Assembly: GCA_937900045.1 (NCBI GenBank)
Contig: CALCEB010000168.1
Location: forward strand, 1-63,825
From: an uncultured Acidobacteriota bacterium
GTDB lineage: Bacteria; Acidobacteriota; Terriglobia; UBA7540
Length of the DNA stretch: 63,825 nucleotides
Direction: 5' to 3'
The notes beneath the pieces were generated by a model, which had not been told where the DNA came from, did no database searches, and saw nothing but the letters and a program-made list of their open reading frames with translations. The position numbers were made by a program, and so were the translations under genes. This document shows positions 36,665 to 45,669 of this stretch, in pieces. Each line of letters begins with the position of its first letter. Position 1 is the first letter of the stretch.

Positions 36665-37681
36665 GTGAAGGCGGTATATCTAGACCAGCCCGGCCAGTTC
36701 CGCATGACGGAGATAGACCCGCCAGCCGCGCCGGGAGCGGGCGAAGCGCTGGTCGAGGTCCGGCGGGTGGGCGTTTGCGGAACGGACTTGCACGCTTATG
36801 AAGGGAAGCAGCCGTTCTTCAATTATCCGAGGATTTTGGGGCATGAGTTGAGTGTGGAAATCCTCGAAGCTGGCGAAAACCCCTTTGGATTGGCGGCGCG
36901 AGACCGTTGCTCGGTCGAACCGTATCTTCATTGCGGGCATTGCAAATCCTGCCGGCGCGGACTCACCAACTGTTGCGTGAACCTGAAAGTGCTCGGCGTT
37001 TCAACCGATGGTGGAATGAGGGAGCGGTTCGTCCTGCCGCTCCACAAACTGCACCGGTCAGAGTGGTTGTCGTTCGATCAATTGGCGTTGGTAGAAATGC
37101 TTTCCATTGGCGCTCACGCCGTCGAACGCGCCGATCTCAAGCCGGAAGACGACATCCTCATTCTGGGCGTAGGACCGATCGGCCTCGCCGTGCTTGAATT
37201 CGTGAGGCTGGCAGGACTGGAAGTTTCCGTCGTGGACGTGAACGAAGCAAGACTCAACTATTGCCGGAAGACCCTGAAAATTCCGAATTGCATCGACGCC
37301 CGCCATGAACCGCTTGCCGTCCTCCGCGAGTTGAAAGGCGGCGAATTGCCGGCGATAGTGTTCGATTGCACGGGTAATCCAAAGTCGATGCTGGGTGCGC
37401 TCGAATTCATGACGCATGGCGGGAAGCTGGTTTTTGTCGGGTTGTTCCCCGGTGAAATCAAATTCAACGATCCTGCCTTCCACCTCCGTGAAACCACTCT
37501 GCTTTCCAGCCGCAACGCCACGGCCCGGAACTTCCGGCGCGTGATCCGGTTGCTCGAGTCTGGAGTAATAGACGTAGAACGGTGGATCACGCACCGCGTC
37601 ACCTATAGCGAAGTGGCAGAAAATTATCCGGTCTGGCTCGCCCAGAGCGAGAACTTTCGCAAGGCCATTGTTGAGTGGTAA
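36665..37681 (+). CDS. Zinc-dependent alcohol/polyol dehydrogenase
   Basis: 338-residue medium-chain dehydrogenase. Catalytic zinc ligands are in GVCGTDLHAYEG (C38 region) and GHE of ILGHELSVEI. The structural zinc cysteines are in HCGHCKSCRRGLTNCC, and the NAD-binding fold is ILGVGPIGLAVLEF. It resembles the sorbitol/threonine dehydrogenase branch, but the substrate is not readable. GGGGAGG lies 6 nt before the GTG start at 36665. A hairpin without a U-tail follows at 37751-37779. Confidence 0.85.
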   Translation: MKAVYLDQPGQFRMTEIDPPAAPGAGEALVEVRRVGVCGTDLHAYEGKQPFFNYPRILGHELSVEILEAGENPFGLAARDRCSVEPYLHCGHCKSCRRGLTNCCVNLKVLGVSTDGGMRERFVLPLHKLHRSEWLSFDQLALVEMLSIGAHAVERADLKPEDDILILGVGPIGLAVLEFVRLAGLEVSVVDVNEARLNYCRKTLKIPNCIDARHEPLAVLRELKGGELPAIVFDCTGNPKSMLGALEFMTHGGKLVFVGLFPGEIKFNDPAFHLRETTLLSSRNATARNFRRVIRLLESGVIDVERWITHRVTYSEVAENYPVWLAQSENFRKAIVEW

Positions 37682-37750
37682 GACGGCCCCCGCCGGCGAG
37701 CATGGCCTGTGTCCTGCCCTGCCCTTTCCTTTCAGCTCCGTGGGCCGGTA

Positions 37751-37779
37751 GCCACGGTCAGAAAAACGCTGACCGTGGC
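37751..37779. repeat. A-loop hairpin, family C, copy 1
   Basis: Perfect 11-bp stem gccacggtcag/ctgaccgtggc with the loop aaaaacg. Similar hairpins with an A-rich loop in the same orientation are at 38559-38584 and 54505-54532. No T-run follows, so a terminator is not indicated. Together with the 38559 copy it brackets the DUF433/DUF5615 pair. Confidence 0.7.
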
Positions 37780-37791
37780 CCGCTGCGATAC

Positions 37792-38112
37792 TCAACCGAT
37801 ACGAACCGCTTGGCCCCGCTTGATGGAGCGCAGGGCCGTCAGGACCGCGGGCACATGAAGCAGCAGGTCAGGCAGGCGGTTTGATTGCGCATGAATTATT
37901 ACGAGCGAAATGGTTCGGCCCGCGAGGTTCTGCTGATAAGGCATGCCTTGGTCCATCGTCAATAGAACCTGCCAGCCCGATCGTTCCGCCAGCGCAAGCA
38001 GCTCGCCATTCGCCTTACCAGAGAAACCCGCCCTGGGTACCGTCTCACAATCATGCTCAAGGAGATGTTTCCGGAGGTCCTTGGGCAAGCATTCATCCAG
38101 CAGAATCTTCAC
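37792..38112 (-). CDS. DUF5615 PIN-like toxin candidate
   Basis: 106 residues of the DUF5615 PIN-like family: MKILLDECLPKDLRKHLL with the first acidic residues, then LLALAERSGWQVLLTMDQGM carrying the conserved TxDxxM. It is second in a two-gene unit with DUF433. The start codon is GTG at 38112, overlapping the DUF433 stop as GTGA. PIN-like folds are RNases; activity here is inferred. Confidence 0.83.
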   Translation of the reverse strand: MKILLDECLPKDLRKHLLEHDCETVPRAGFSGKANGELLALAERSGWQVLLTMDQGMPYQQNLAGRTISLVIIHAQSNRLPDLLLHVPAVLTALRSIKRGQAVRIG

Positions 38113-38321
38113 TCGATCCTCGCCAGGAGCGAGTCCTTTGCGGTCTCAAGCGCTTCGATGGCCATTTCACGGGTAACCGTCGGGAACTGCTCCAGGAACT
38201 TGTCGAGGGTATCGCCGGCTTCAAGGTAGTCCAGCAGGTTTTGAAATGGAACACGAGTGCCGCGAAAGCAGGGGATTCCCCCTAGAATCTCCGGATCGCG
38301 CACGATGACGGGAGCGGTCAT
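38109..38321 (-). CDS. DUF433 antitoxin candidate
   Basis: 70 residues. DUF433 winged-helix protein with IVRDPEILGGIPCFRGTRVPFQNLLDYLEAG, the family signature (GGxPxxxGTRVP), and a helical C-terminus. DUF433 partners of DUF5615 are regarded as DNA-binding antitoxins. It is first of the two-gene unit, with a 4-bp overlap with the toxin. Confidence 0.85.
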   Translation of the reverse strand: MTAPVIVRDPEILGGIPCFRGTRVPFQNLLDYLEAGDTLDKFLEQFPTVTREMAIEALETAKDSLLARIE

Positions 38322-38390
38322 GTTTCACACCTCGAGCCTGCATTGTACCGCTTGCATCGGCTCGCTTCAAACAGGTCCCATCGGGAAATC

Positions 38391-38627
38391 GCAGAGCGTG
38401 AAACACGACGCTCTGCACCAGCCAGCGGGAACGACTAGCGTTCAGAGGCGCCAGCCGAGCTATAATCACTTCGCCCTGAATCACACGGTCGCGGCGGGAT
38501 GCCCGATTCAGATCGGTTACGTGCGGTTGCCAGAGCAATATCGTGGCTGAGCAAAACCCCACGGTCAAAAAAACCTGACCGTGGCTTGCTCCTCTTCACG
38601 CTGAACCAAGACACCAACGGTGACCAC
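38391..38627 (+). promoter_or_regulatory. Structured leader upstream of the reverse transcriptase
   Basis: The 306-bp spacer 38322-38627 contains a perfect 9-bp hairpin gcagagcgt/acgctctgc (38391-38416), a TATAAT box at 38461-38466 without a good -35 partner, and a family C hairpin (38559-38584; ccacggtca/tgaccgtgg). No ORF is evident. Several defence reverse transcriptases have an adjacent template or effector ncRNA, and this spacer is where one could lie. The second hairpin is a dispersed repeat and is therefore weak evidence. Confidence 0.3.
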
Positions 38628-40145
38628 ATGAAATCTCCACCAGAAGAACACTTCAGAAAAACAGCCAAGCTAGCGATGCAGCTTAAGCGTCCGGCGGTCT
38701 ACAGGTGGCTTGCCACGGTGGGATACTTCCCCGAGTGCTACGTTCTTCCCCCATGCTTCGTCGTCACTTCGTACCCTTCCTTCGGGAAGGTGTACTGTCC
38801 GCACACCGCGAAGAAGTTTCCTCCCAAAACATCGGAGTACCTGCAAATTCACTTTCCGAAAACAGAGCTTACTGACAGGGCCTTTGGGATCATCGATCCC
38901 GAAATTCACTCCGATATTGCGAATACAATAGCGAGGAACTGGAAAGCGCTCCTGAAGTGCATATTCCATCCCAAGAACCAGGTGGTCTCATACAGTTTTC
39001 CCATTCCGCTCTCCTCGAGGCGACCAGGACTTGTGGGACCTCTTCGGAGCGGGCGATTGATCTACGAGTTTATCGAAATGGCAGAGAATGATCTTGCCGC
39101 CATTTCGTATCGTTTCAGATGTATCTTCAAGACAGACATCAAAAACTTTTACCCGTCTATCTACACTCACAGTATTCCGTGGGCGATCCACGGCAAGAAG
39201 TTTATCCGAAAACCGGAAAACCGGCACAGTTACAAGTTCTTTGGCAATAGGCTCGACAAACTATTTCAATACGCCAACGACGGCTGCACAAATGGGGTTC
39301 CGATAGGCCCGGCGGTGTCTGATCTAATTGCCGAGGTCGTGCTGTCCGGTGTTGACCGCGTGTTGTCGAAAAGTCTGACTGACGATGTTGTGGTCGTCAG
39401 ATTCAAGGATGACTACAGGATTTTGGCAAAAGAGGAGGAAGATGGGAGAACGGTAATCAAGAATCTCCAATCGGCACTTAAGGAATACCGGCTGGAGTTG
39501 AACGACGACAAGACTGAATGCCATGCAGTTCCCGACGGATTATTCAGAAGCTGGGTCTCTCAATATCACGCTGCGAATCCGCGCCCCACGTCCTCGTACC
39601 GGTTCAAGCGGTTTCGGGAGGTGTGTCTTTCGGTAGTAAGAATAGACCGGGACAATCCCGGGTGTGGCGTCATCGACCGCTTCCTGGCCGACATGATAAC
39701 TAAGAAGTACAAGCTCCGCATAGGGCTCCACTCACGACGGCTTCCGCAAGTCCTCAGCCTTCTCCTGATGCTAGCCAACCTTAGAACGAAGGCATTTCCG
39801 AAGGTTCTAGCCATCATCGAGTCGGCTCTGCGTTCGCCTTTTGGGAAACACCACGCAAACGACATTTCGGACCACCTTGTCCGATTTCTTGAGCCCCTGT
39901 GCAAGAGGGAGTCCGAAAACAGATATCTGATTGCCTGGATTTGCTACTTTCTGAGGGCCAACGGGCTCGCGGGAAAGCTCAAGGCTGGGGGTAAGTGGAA
40001 ATTCGCCGACCCCATCACCAAGGCTGTCTACACCAGCCGCTTCACCGTCTTCAAGGCGTGCAGAGACTTCAAGGTATTCCAAGGCGTTATGACTGCTGCC
40101 AAGAGAATATCCATGCTGGAGCATCTGGACATCTTCAAGCGCTAG
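38628..40145 (+). CDS. Stand-alone reverse transcriptase, Abi/unknown-group type
   Basis: 505 residues from ATG 38628. Palm motifs in order: motif A TDIKNFYPSIYTHSIPWA with D170; motif B NGVPIGPAVSDLIAE (about 222-236); motif C RFKDDYRIL with the FxDD catalytic pair D261-D262 in place of YxDD; motif D LNDDKTE (about 291-297). The YTHSIPWAIHGK extension of motif A is typical of Abi and unknown-group/DRT defence reverse transcriptases. No thumb/maturase or endonuclease domain of group II introns follows; the C-terminal 200 residues are predicted all-helical. It probably synthesises DNA in an antiphage role. No close Shine-Dalgarno is seen; an upstream in-frame ATG at 38499 is less likely. Confidence 0.82.
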   Translation: MKSPPEEHFRKTAKLAMQLKRPAVYRWLATVGYFPECYVLPPCFVVTSYPSFGKVYCPHTAKKFPPKTSEYLQIHFPKTELTDRAFGIIDPEIHSDIANTIARNWKALLKCIFHPKNQVVSYSFPIPLSSRRPGLVGPLRSGRLIYEFIEMAENDLAAISYRFRCIFKTDIKNFYPSIYTHSIPWAIHGKKFIRKPENRHSYKFFGNRLDKLFQYANDGCTNGVPIGPAVSDLIAEVVLSGVDRVLSKSLTDDVVVVRFKDDYRILAKEEEDGRTVIKNLQSALKEYRLELNDDKTECHAVPDGLFRSWVSQYHAANPRPTSSYRFKRFREVCLSVVRIDRDNPGCGVIDRFLADMITKKYKLRIGLHSRRLPQVLSLLLMLANLRTKAFPKVLAIIESALRSPFGKHHANDISDHLVRFLEPLCKRESENRYLIAWICYFLRANGLAGKLKAGGKWKFADPITKAVYTSRFTVFKACRDFKVFQGVMTAAKRISMLEHLDIFKR

Positions 40146-40352
40146 CCATCGCGGGGGGCGCCTACGTTGCGCGCTCTTTGCGATGTAAGCGCCCCTGGGA
40201 CAGGAAATGGCGCATAGATGCGACAGATCGGCACGTATGCGCCACCCGAGGGGATGACAATTTATTTGCTTCCCTCGATTGCATCCGGAAGCGTTCTGCC
40301 TCTGCCAGCGTCCCCGTGTTTTCTCTTTGGGGTTTGTGATAATCTCGCTGGC

Positions 40353-40988
40353 ATGAACCAGACTGCCGAATCTCAGCGTAAGCTACGCGATATTTGCCGC
40401 ATTGCGGCGCGGGTTTTCTATGAGAAGGGCTTTGACGGCGCTTCCATGCAGGATATCGCGGACGCGGTAGGGTTGACTAAGGCGGGGCTATATCATCATG
40501 TCGGCAGCAAGGACCGGCTTCTGTTCGAGATTATGAATTATGGCATGGATATTTTGCAGGAGGCGGTGCTCAACAAAATCGAATCGATCACAGACCCTCG
40601 CGAAAAGCTTCGACGGGTGATCGTTGGGCATATTGACCTGATTGTGCGCGCGCGCGATATGGAGATTACGGTAATCCTGCACGAAAACCGCTCGGTGAAG
40701 GGAGAGCTTCGGGAGAAGATCAATGCGCGGAAAAGGCAGTATATTCAGTTTTTGGAAAAGCTGATCGAAGAAGTGCAACACCAAGCCGGAGGCCCGCCGC
40801 TGGTTTCCTCCCGGCTGGCGGCTTTCGCGCTTCTCGGCATGGTGAACTGGCTCTACCAATGGTACCGGCCGGGCGGCGGCGTGGTGCAGGATGAGCTGGC
40901 CGGCAACTACGCGGATTTCTTTTTCAGAGGGTTATTGGATCGAGGTGGAACTGAATTTGCCAGCAGCAGGCATGAACGCGGAAATTAA
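40353..40988 (+). CDS. TetR-family transcriptional regulator
   Basis: 211 residues. N-terminal helix-turn-helix (about 8-55: AARVFYEKGFDGASMQDIADAVGLTKAGLYHHVGSKDRLLFEI), the TetR signature, followed by an all-helical ligand domain with NREL-like helices. ATG 40353 is chosen because the preceding in-frame residues are not TetR-like. The effector is unknown. It is 61 bp upstream of pheA on the same strand, but pheA has its own strong ribosome site. Confidence 0.88.
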   Translation: MNQTAESQRKLRDICRIAARVFYEKGFDGASMQDIADAVGLTKAGLYHHVGSKDRLLFEIMNYGMDILQEAVLNKIESITDPREKLRRVIVGHIDLIVRARDMEITVILHENRSVKGELREKINARKRQYIQFLEKLIEEVQHQAGGPPLVSSRLAAFALLGMVNWLYQWYRPGGGVVQDELAGNYADFFFRGLLDRGGTEFASSRHERGN

Positions 40989-41049
40989 ACCGCCCATGCT
41001 GTCTTCCGATGGAATTCTATTTCGCGCGAAAGGGAAGCGCCAGGAGAAA

Positions 41050-41877
41050 ATGCAGGATCCGGTTGTGGCAATTCAGGGCGAGCGCGGCGCATTCAGTGAG
41101 GAAGCGGCCTATACGCTTCTTGGCAAGAACGTCAAGGTTCTGCCGAGGGAAACTTTTCTTGCTATTTTCGAAGCCGTTGCCAAAGGGAGAGCTAAATATT
41201 GCCTGGCGCCCGTTGAAAACACCCTGGCGGGATCGGTCTACGAGAATTACGATCTGCTCGTCGCCCACCGGTTGCACATCATTGCTGAAGTCAACCTTCG
41301 CATCGTCCACAACCTGATTGCCTTTCCCGGAACGTCGCTCAAGAATCTGCGCCAAGTTTATTCACATCCAGTGGCCCTTGCCCAATGTACCCGCTTTTTC
41401 AAGCAACATCCCAACGTCGAGAAAATCCGGTATTACGACACAGCGGGCAGCGTCAAAATGCTCGGCGAAAAAAAGATTCCAGGAGCCGCGGCCATCGCCT
41501 CGAAGATTGCCGCCCAGGTTTACGGCGGAAAGATATTGCAGACCGGCCTCGAAGATCATCAGGAGAATTACACTCGATTCTTGTTGCTCTCACGCCAGGA
41601 GGCAGTCCCACCGGGCGCCAACAAAGTGTCAATCGTTTTTTCCACGGCGAATGTCCCCGGAGCCCTGTTCAAGTGCCTCAGCGTTTTTGCGCTTCGGGAT
41701 ATTGATTTGACCAAAATGGAATCCCGGCCCTTGCGCGGCCGTCCCTGGGAGTATTTCTTCCACCTGGATTTTGCTGGCAATGTGAAGGAGAAGAAGTGCC
41801 AGAACGCTTTGAACCATCTTCGTGAAGTCACCAATTTCCTGCGGGTGCTCGGTTGTTACAAAGCTGGCAAACGATAG
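41050..41877 (+). CDS. pheA: Prephenate dehydratase
   Basis: 275 residues. Prephenate dehydratase domain (about 5-185; IQGERGAFSEEAA, ARYCLAPVENTLAGSVYENYDLL-type segment, and the catalytic/regulatory TRF in ENYTRFLLL) followed by an ACT domain (about 195-270; KVSIVFSTANVPGALFKCL and the phenylalanine-binding ESRP). It converts prephenate to phenylpyruvate and is feedback-inhibited by phenylalanine through the ACT domain. No chorismate mutase domain is present, so that activity must lie elsewhere. AGGAG is 4 nt before ATG 41050. Confidence 0.92.
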   Translation: MQDPVVAIQGERGAFSEEAAYTLLGKNVKVLPRETFLAIFEAVAKGRAKYCLAPVENTLAGSVYENYDLLVAHRLHIIAEVNLRIVHNLIAFPGTSLKNLRQVYSHPVALAQCTRFFKQHPNVEKIRYYDTAGSVKMLGEKKIPGAAAIASKIAAQVYGGKILQTGLEDHQENYTRFLLLSRQEAVPPGANKVSIVFSTANVPGALFKCLSVFALRDIDLTKMESRPLRGRPWEYFFHLDFAGNVKEKKCQNALNHLREVTNFLRVLGCYKAGKR

Positions 41878-42056
41878 CTCTCACTTTCAAGAACTGCCTT
41901 CGGGAACCACTTATCATCGCCCGGCCACAACACTGGTGGCGGATCACCTCGCGCTGCTCGCCGCCAGCGGGATGACAAAACAGGGGCGCGAAGCTAGAAT
42001 AAGAAGTGTCATTAGCAGGGATCGTCCGGAGACCGGACGGGAATGGAGACTTATCC

Positions 42057-42647
42057 ATGTTGATTAATACGGCTCGGAGTTCAGCACTGATTCTGCTTGC
42101 TACGGCCTTGGCCACAGCGGCTACTCCCAAGACTCATCCTTTGCTCAAGAACTCACGCCTCCAGGCCGCCGATCACGCTGTGGCGGGCGAGGTTGAAAAG
42201 ATCGATTCCAAAACCAAGACCATGGTTATTAAAGCGGAAGATGGCACGGAACACACCATCAAGTACACGGACAAAACCACGGTCCACGATCTTAAGGACG
42301 CGACGCATGCCACGGATCACATTGCTCATGAGGGCGATCACGTGGTGGTCCGCTATGCCGGCGAGGGCGAACATGCCACGGCCACGGACGTGGAGCACAT
42401 CGGCAAGACCTCTATGAAAACTCTGGACGGAACCATCCAGAAAGTCGATACCACCTCCCATACCATCGTGGTTAAGAGTAAAGACGGGACACTGCACACT
42501 TACCACGTTGCTGACCGGGCCATGGTGGATACGGGCAAAAAAGTCGAAAACTTTTCTGAAACCTCCGCGAAGAAGGGCGAACGGGTCACCGTCCACTACA
42601 CGCAAGAGGCCGGGCAGAAGGTGGCTCACCTGTTTAAGCATTTTTGA
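42057..42647 (+). CDS. Secreted beta-rich repeat protein, unknown
   Basis: 196 residues. Signal peptide (RSSALILLATALATAATPK) and two similar beta units: VAGEVEKIDSKTKTMVIKAEDGTEHTIKY and LDGTIQKVDTTSHTIVVKSKDGTLHTYHV, each followed by a VVVRYAGEG/VTVHYTQEA strand. This internal duplication of an OB-like or SH3-like unit is visible by eye. GGAG lies 8 nt before ATG 42057. Histidine- and lysine-rich. Function unknown. Convergent with recR. Confidence 0.72.
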   Translation: MLINTARSSALILLATALATAATPKTHPLLKNSRLQAADHAVAGEVEKIDSKTKTMVIKAEDGTEHTIKYTDKTTVHDLKDATHATDHIAHEGDHVVVRYAGEGEHATATDVEHIGKTSMKTLDGTIQKVDTTSHTIVVKSKDGTLHTYHVADRAMVDTGKKVENFSETSAKKGERVTVHYTQEAGQKVAHLFKHF

Positions 42648-42661
42648 CCTGGGACCGGCGG

Positions 42662-43261
42662 CTATATCTCGCGGCGGCCTTCCATGGCTTTCAGCATCGT
42701 CACTTCATCGGCGAATTCCAGTTCCGATCCCACCGGAATGCCCATGGCGATCCGTGTGACCCGCACGCCCAGGGGCTTGATGAGTTTGGAAAGATAAATG
42801 GCAGTGGCCTCGCCTTCGACATTGGGGTTGGTGGCAACGATGATCTCCTTTACTTCACCGTTCCTTAGCCGCTCAATCAGGCTTTTCAACTTCAGTTGCT
42901 CGGGCCCGACGCCCTGTAAGGGAGACAGGGCGCCGTGCAGCACGTGGTAAAGGCCGTGAAATTCGCGCGTCTTTTCCACGCCCACTACGTTGTAAGGTGT
43001 TTCCACCACACAGATCACAGAACGGTCGCGGGAAGAGTTGGCGCAGTACTCGCACGGATCTTGTTCAGTAAGGTTGTTACAGACGCTGCAGAGGCGAATC
43101 TTGTCCTTGGCTTCGAGGATGGCCTGGGCCAGCCGCCCTGCATCTTCGCGGGGCGAGCGCTCAATGTGAAAGGCTATTCGTTGCGCGGACTTCTGTCCGA
43201 TGCCAGGAAGCCGTTTCAACTCATCGATCAAGTTGGCCAGAGGGGCCGCAAAGTCCTTCAT
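42662..43261 (-). CDS. recR: Recombination protein RecR
   Basis: 199 residues, normal length. N-terminal helix-hairpin-helix (LKRLPGIGQKSAQRIAFHI), a four-cysteine zinc finger (CSVCNNLTEQDPCEYC), a Toprim domain (VICVVETPYNVVGVEK through IIVATNPNVEGEATAIYL) and the C-terminal Walker-like LGVRVTRIAMGIPVGSELE. It clamps DNA in the RecFOR gap-repair pathway. It lies downstream of ybaB and dnaX on the same strand, the classic dnaX-ybaB-recR order. Confidence 0.95.
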   Translation of the reverse strand: MKDFAAPLANLIDELKRLPGIGQKSAQRIAFHIERSPREDAGRLAQAILEAKDKIRLCSVCNNLTEQDPCEYCANSSRDRSVICVVETPYNVVGVEKTREFHGLYHVLHGALSPLQGVGPEQLKLKSLIERLRNGEVKEIIVATNPNVEGEATAIYLSKLIKPLGVRVTRIAMGIPVGSELEFADEVTMLKAMEGRREI

Positions 43262-43477
43262 ACCGTTCGTCCCTTTTAAGTGGACAGAAAAAGGCGAGGG
43301 GATTTCAGCACAAACTTACAGGAGGAGAAATTACAATCCCATCACAGACGCGAAGCACGGCCCAGCGGGTCATGATCCACCCGGCGCTCACGCAGGAGCA
43401 GCCTCAAACAAGGCCCGACCCGCTCGTCATTGTCGATCCAACGGCGCTAGCCTGGACACCAGCAATCTCCCAGCCGG

Positions 43478-43789
43478 TTAAGTCATACCGGGAATATTCA
43501 ACCCACCGGCGAGGTTGCCAACGCGGCTGGCCAGTTGCTCATCCACGCGGCGGGCAGCCTCATTGACGGCCGCCTGAATCAAATCCTGAAGCATTTCGGC
43601 ATCTTTGGAGTTGAAAACTTCCGGATCAATCTGCACGGCCACCAGATTCTTCTGGCCGTTCATCTTTACCGTCACCATGCCACCCCCAGCGGAGGACTCC
43701 AACACCAGATCATCCAGTTGCTTTTGCAGTTGTTCCTGCAACTGCTGGACCTGCTTCATAATCTGCTGCATTTGTTGCAGATTTTTCAT
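43478..43789 (-). CDS. ybaB: YbaB/EbfC nucleoid-associated protein
   Basis: 103 residues. N-terminal coiled helix (QQMQQIMKQVQQLQEQLQKQ) followed by the YbaB core VTVKMNGQKNLVAVQIDPEV, and a C-terminal helix with EAARRVDEQLASRVG. It binds DNA as a homodimer. It starts 3 bp after the dnaX stop, so it is co-transcribed; the 216-bp gap to recR shows no feature. Confidence 0.93.
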   Translation of the reverse strand: MKNLQQMQQIMKQVQQLQEQLQKQLDDLVLESSAGGGMVTVKMNGQKNLVAVQIDPEVFNSKDAEMLQDLIQAAVNEAARRVDEQLASRVGNLAGGLNIPGMT

Positions 43790-43792
43790 GGC

Positions 43793-45550
43793 TTACTCCC
43801 GGGTTAAGTCTGTCACATCCATCAAAGAGCCATCAAACCTTCTCCGGAATGCTTCAACCGCTGCGTCACTCCTGGCCCGTTCCTGGGCGCTTGGGGTTGC
43901 CGTGGTGGTTGCTCCTTCCTGTCCGAGTTTAACATAGATCCGGACAGGCTGTCCGAGCACCTTCTGGCAGGCCGCGGCCAGTTTCTCCATATGTTCACGG
44001 CTCTTGATAAGGTCGATTGCCCACGAGCCCTCCCGCGAGAAGAAGAGGTGAACTTCTCCATTCTCATAGCGCCAACCGGCCAATGGATTCAGGCAGCTTC
44101 CAAGAAATTTGGACTGCGAAAACAGTTCGGCCCTGATGGCATCGAGCTGCGAATCACCGCCGGAGGTGACGGGACTGGATTCTGCCTGGAGAGCCGGCGC
44201 CGTGCGGACGGCGGTCGCCTGGGGTTCCAGCGTCTTACGAAGGGGTGCAGGCAGGGCCGCATCCGGTTCAACGGGAGGCGTCGTAGCACGCGGTGATAAA
44301 GGCGCCGATACCGGAGCCGCTGAAGTTAGCCGGGGCGAAGGCATGCCCGTTGCTCCTGGCGCAATTCCGGGAGCGGGTGCGGCCGTTGGCCCTCCCGCCG
44401 ATGGACGAACTGGGAAGTTTCCCGATTCCAACCCGGCCAGCAAGCTTTCAATCGCTACCAGCTTGCGGGCATGAACCAACTTCATCAGCCCCATTTCCAA
44501 GTGGAAACGCGGATGGAGAGAATATCGAAGCTCGCCCTGAGTGCGAAGCAGAACCTGGAACCAACGGGCGAGATCTTCTTCGCGAAATTGTCCGGCGAGA
44601 TTCGCCACCTCTTCACGTTCCTGTTTCGGCCCCTGGATCAGCGGGCTGCTGCCGCCGCAGCTTCGAGCAATCATCAAGTTCCGAACGTACCGGACAAATT
44701 CACCGCAGAAGTGGGCCAAGTCGTAACCTTCAGCCGAAAGCCGATGAACTTGCTCCAGAACCTGGCGGCTGTCTCCCGCAAGAATCGAGCCCACCATTTC
44801 CCGCAGCAGCTTGGAGGGAACCACACCCAACATTCGCCGCGTTATTTCCTCATTCAACGTGCCGCCGCTGGCGGCAATCGCCTCATCAAGCAGGGAGAGA
44901 GCATCCCTCATGCTGCCGTCAGCGGCCTGGGCAATTGCAGCAAGGGACTCTTCAGGAGCCTGAACCTTTTCAAGCCCGCAAACTTCAGCGAGCCGGCCCT
45001 GAATTTCGGACTCGTCGAGCAAGCGGAAAGCGAAGTGCTGGCAGCGGGAATGAATGGTTGCGGGAAGCTTGTGGGATTCGGTAGTGGCCAAAATGAAAAC
45101 GGAGCGCGGCGGCGGCTCTTCCAGCGTCTTCAGCAGAGCGTTGAAAGCTTCCGGGGTCAGCATGTGCGCTTCGTCAATGATGAAGATCTTGTAGCGGTCG
45201 CGTGCCGGCAAGTAGCGGACGCTTTCCTTCAACTCGCGGATTTCATCAATGCCGCGATTGGAGGCGGCGTCAATTTCCAGCACGTCCACCGAATTCCCGG
45301 CGGCAATCTCCTTGCAGGAATCGCACACGCCGCACGGTGTTACGGTCGGACCCTGGACGCAATTCAAGGCGCGGGACAGAAGCCGGGCGGTGGTGGTCTT
45401 GCCCACGCCGCGCGCGCCGGAAAAAATGTAACCATGCGCGACCCGGTCATGCCGGATGGCATTCTTGAGGGTTTCCGTCACCAGCCGCTGGCCGGTGACG
45501 TCGTCAAAGTTGCTAGGCCGGTACTTGCGAGCTATAACCTGGTAGGACAT
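43793..45550 (-). CDS. dnaX: DNA polymerase III subunits gamma/tau
   Basis: 585 residues from MSYQVIARKYRPSNFDD. AAA+ clamp-loader ATPase: Walker A GARGVGKTTTAR, zinc-binding cysteines C..CGVCDSC, Walker B IIDEAHML, sensor EEPPPRSVFILAT. Domain III ends near residue 360, then a Pro/Ala linker and a C-terminal tau-like domain (about 470-570). An in-frame start 37 codons upstream is rejected because it adds non-family residues running toward the SRP RNA. No A-rich slippery site for a programmed frameshift was noticed. Lies between ffs and ybaB. Confidence 0.94.
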   Translation of the reverse strand: MSYQVIARKYRPSNFDDVTGQRLVTETLKNAIRHDRVAHGYIFSGARGVGKTTTARLLSRALNCVQGPTVTPCGVCDSCKEIAAGNSVDVLEIDAASNRGIDEIRELKESVRYLPARDRYKIFIIDEAHMLTPEAFNALLKTLEEPPPRSVFILATTESHKLPATIHSRCQHFAFRLLDESEIQGRLAEVCGLEKVQAPEESLAAIAQAADGSMRDALSLLDEAIAASGGTLNEEITRRMLGVVPSKLLREMVGSILAGDSRQVLEQVHRLSAEGYDLAHFCGEFVRYVRNLMIARSCGGSSPLIQGPKQEREEVANLAGQFREEDLARWFQVLLRTQGELRYSLHPRFHLEMGLMKLVHARKLVAIESLLAGLESGNFPVRPSAGGPTAAPAPGIAPGATGMPSPRLTSAAPVSAPLSPRATTPPVEPDAALPAPLRKTLEPQATAVRTAPALQAESSPVTSGGDSQLDAIRAELFSQSKFLGSCLNPLAGWRYENGEVHLFFSREGSWAIDLIKSREHMEKLAAACQKVLGQPVRIYVKLGQEGATTTATPSAQERARSDAAVEAFRRRFDGSLMDVTDLTRE

Positions 45551-45669
45551 GAAGAGGAATGGCGGATTGGAACTCCTTGGCCGATTTAGCCGAAGCGGGT
45601 AGGAAAAACGCCCGGCCCGCCCATTGTGAATCTCTGGCTTCGCCGCTACCTGCCAACCCATTTTCTGGC

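Noticed and set aside
38559..38584. Hairpin just upstream of the reverse transcriptase as a dedicated template ncRNA
   Set aside because: Near-identical hairpins occur at 37751-37779 and 54505-54532, so it belongs to a dispersed family and is not specific to the reverse transcriptase.
38628..40145. Group II intron maturase
   Set aside because: No domain X or HNH endonuclease follows the palm, no intron RNA boundaries were seen, and motif A has the Abi/unknown-group extension.
43793..45550. Programmed frameshift in dnaX
   Set aside because: No A-rich slippery heptamer followed by a stem was noticed in the coding strand.
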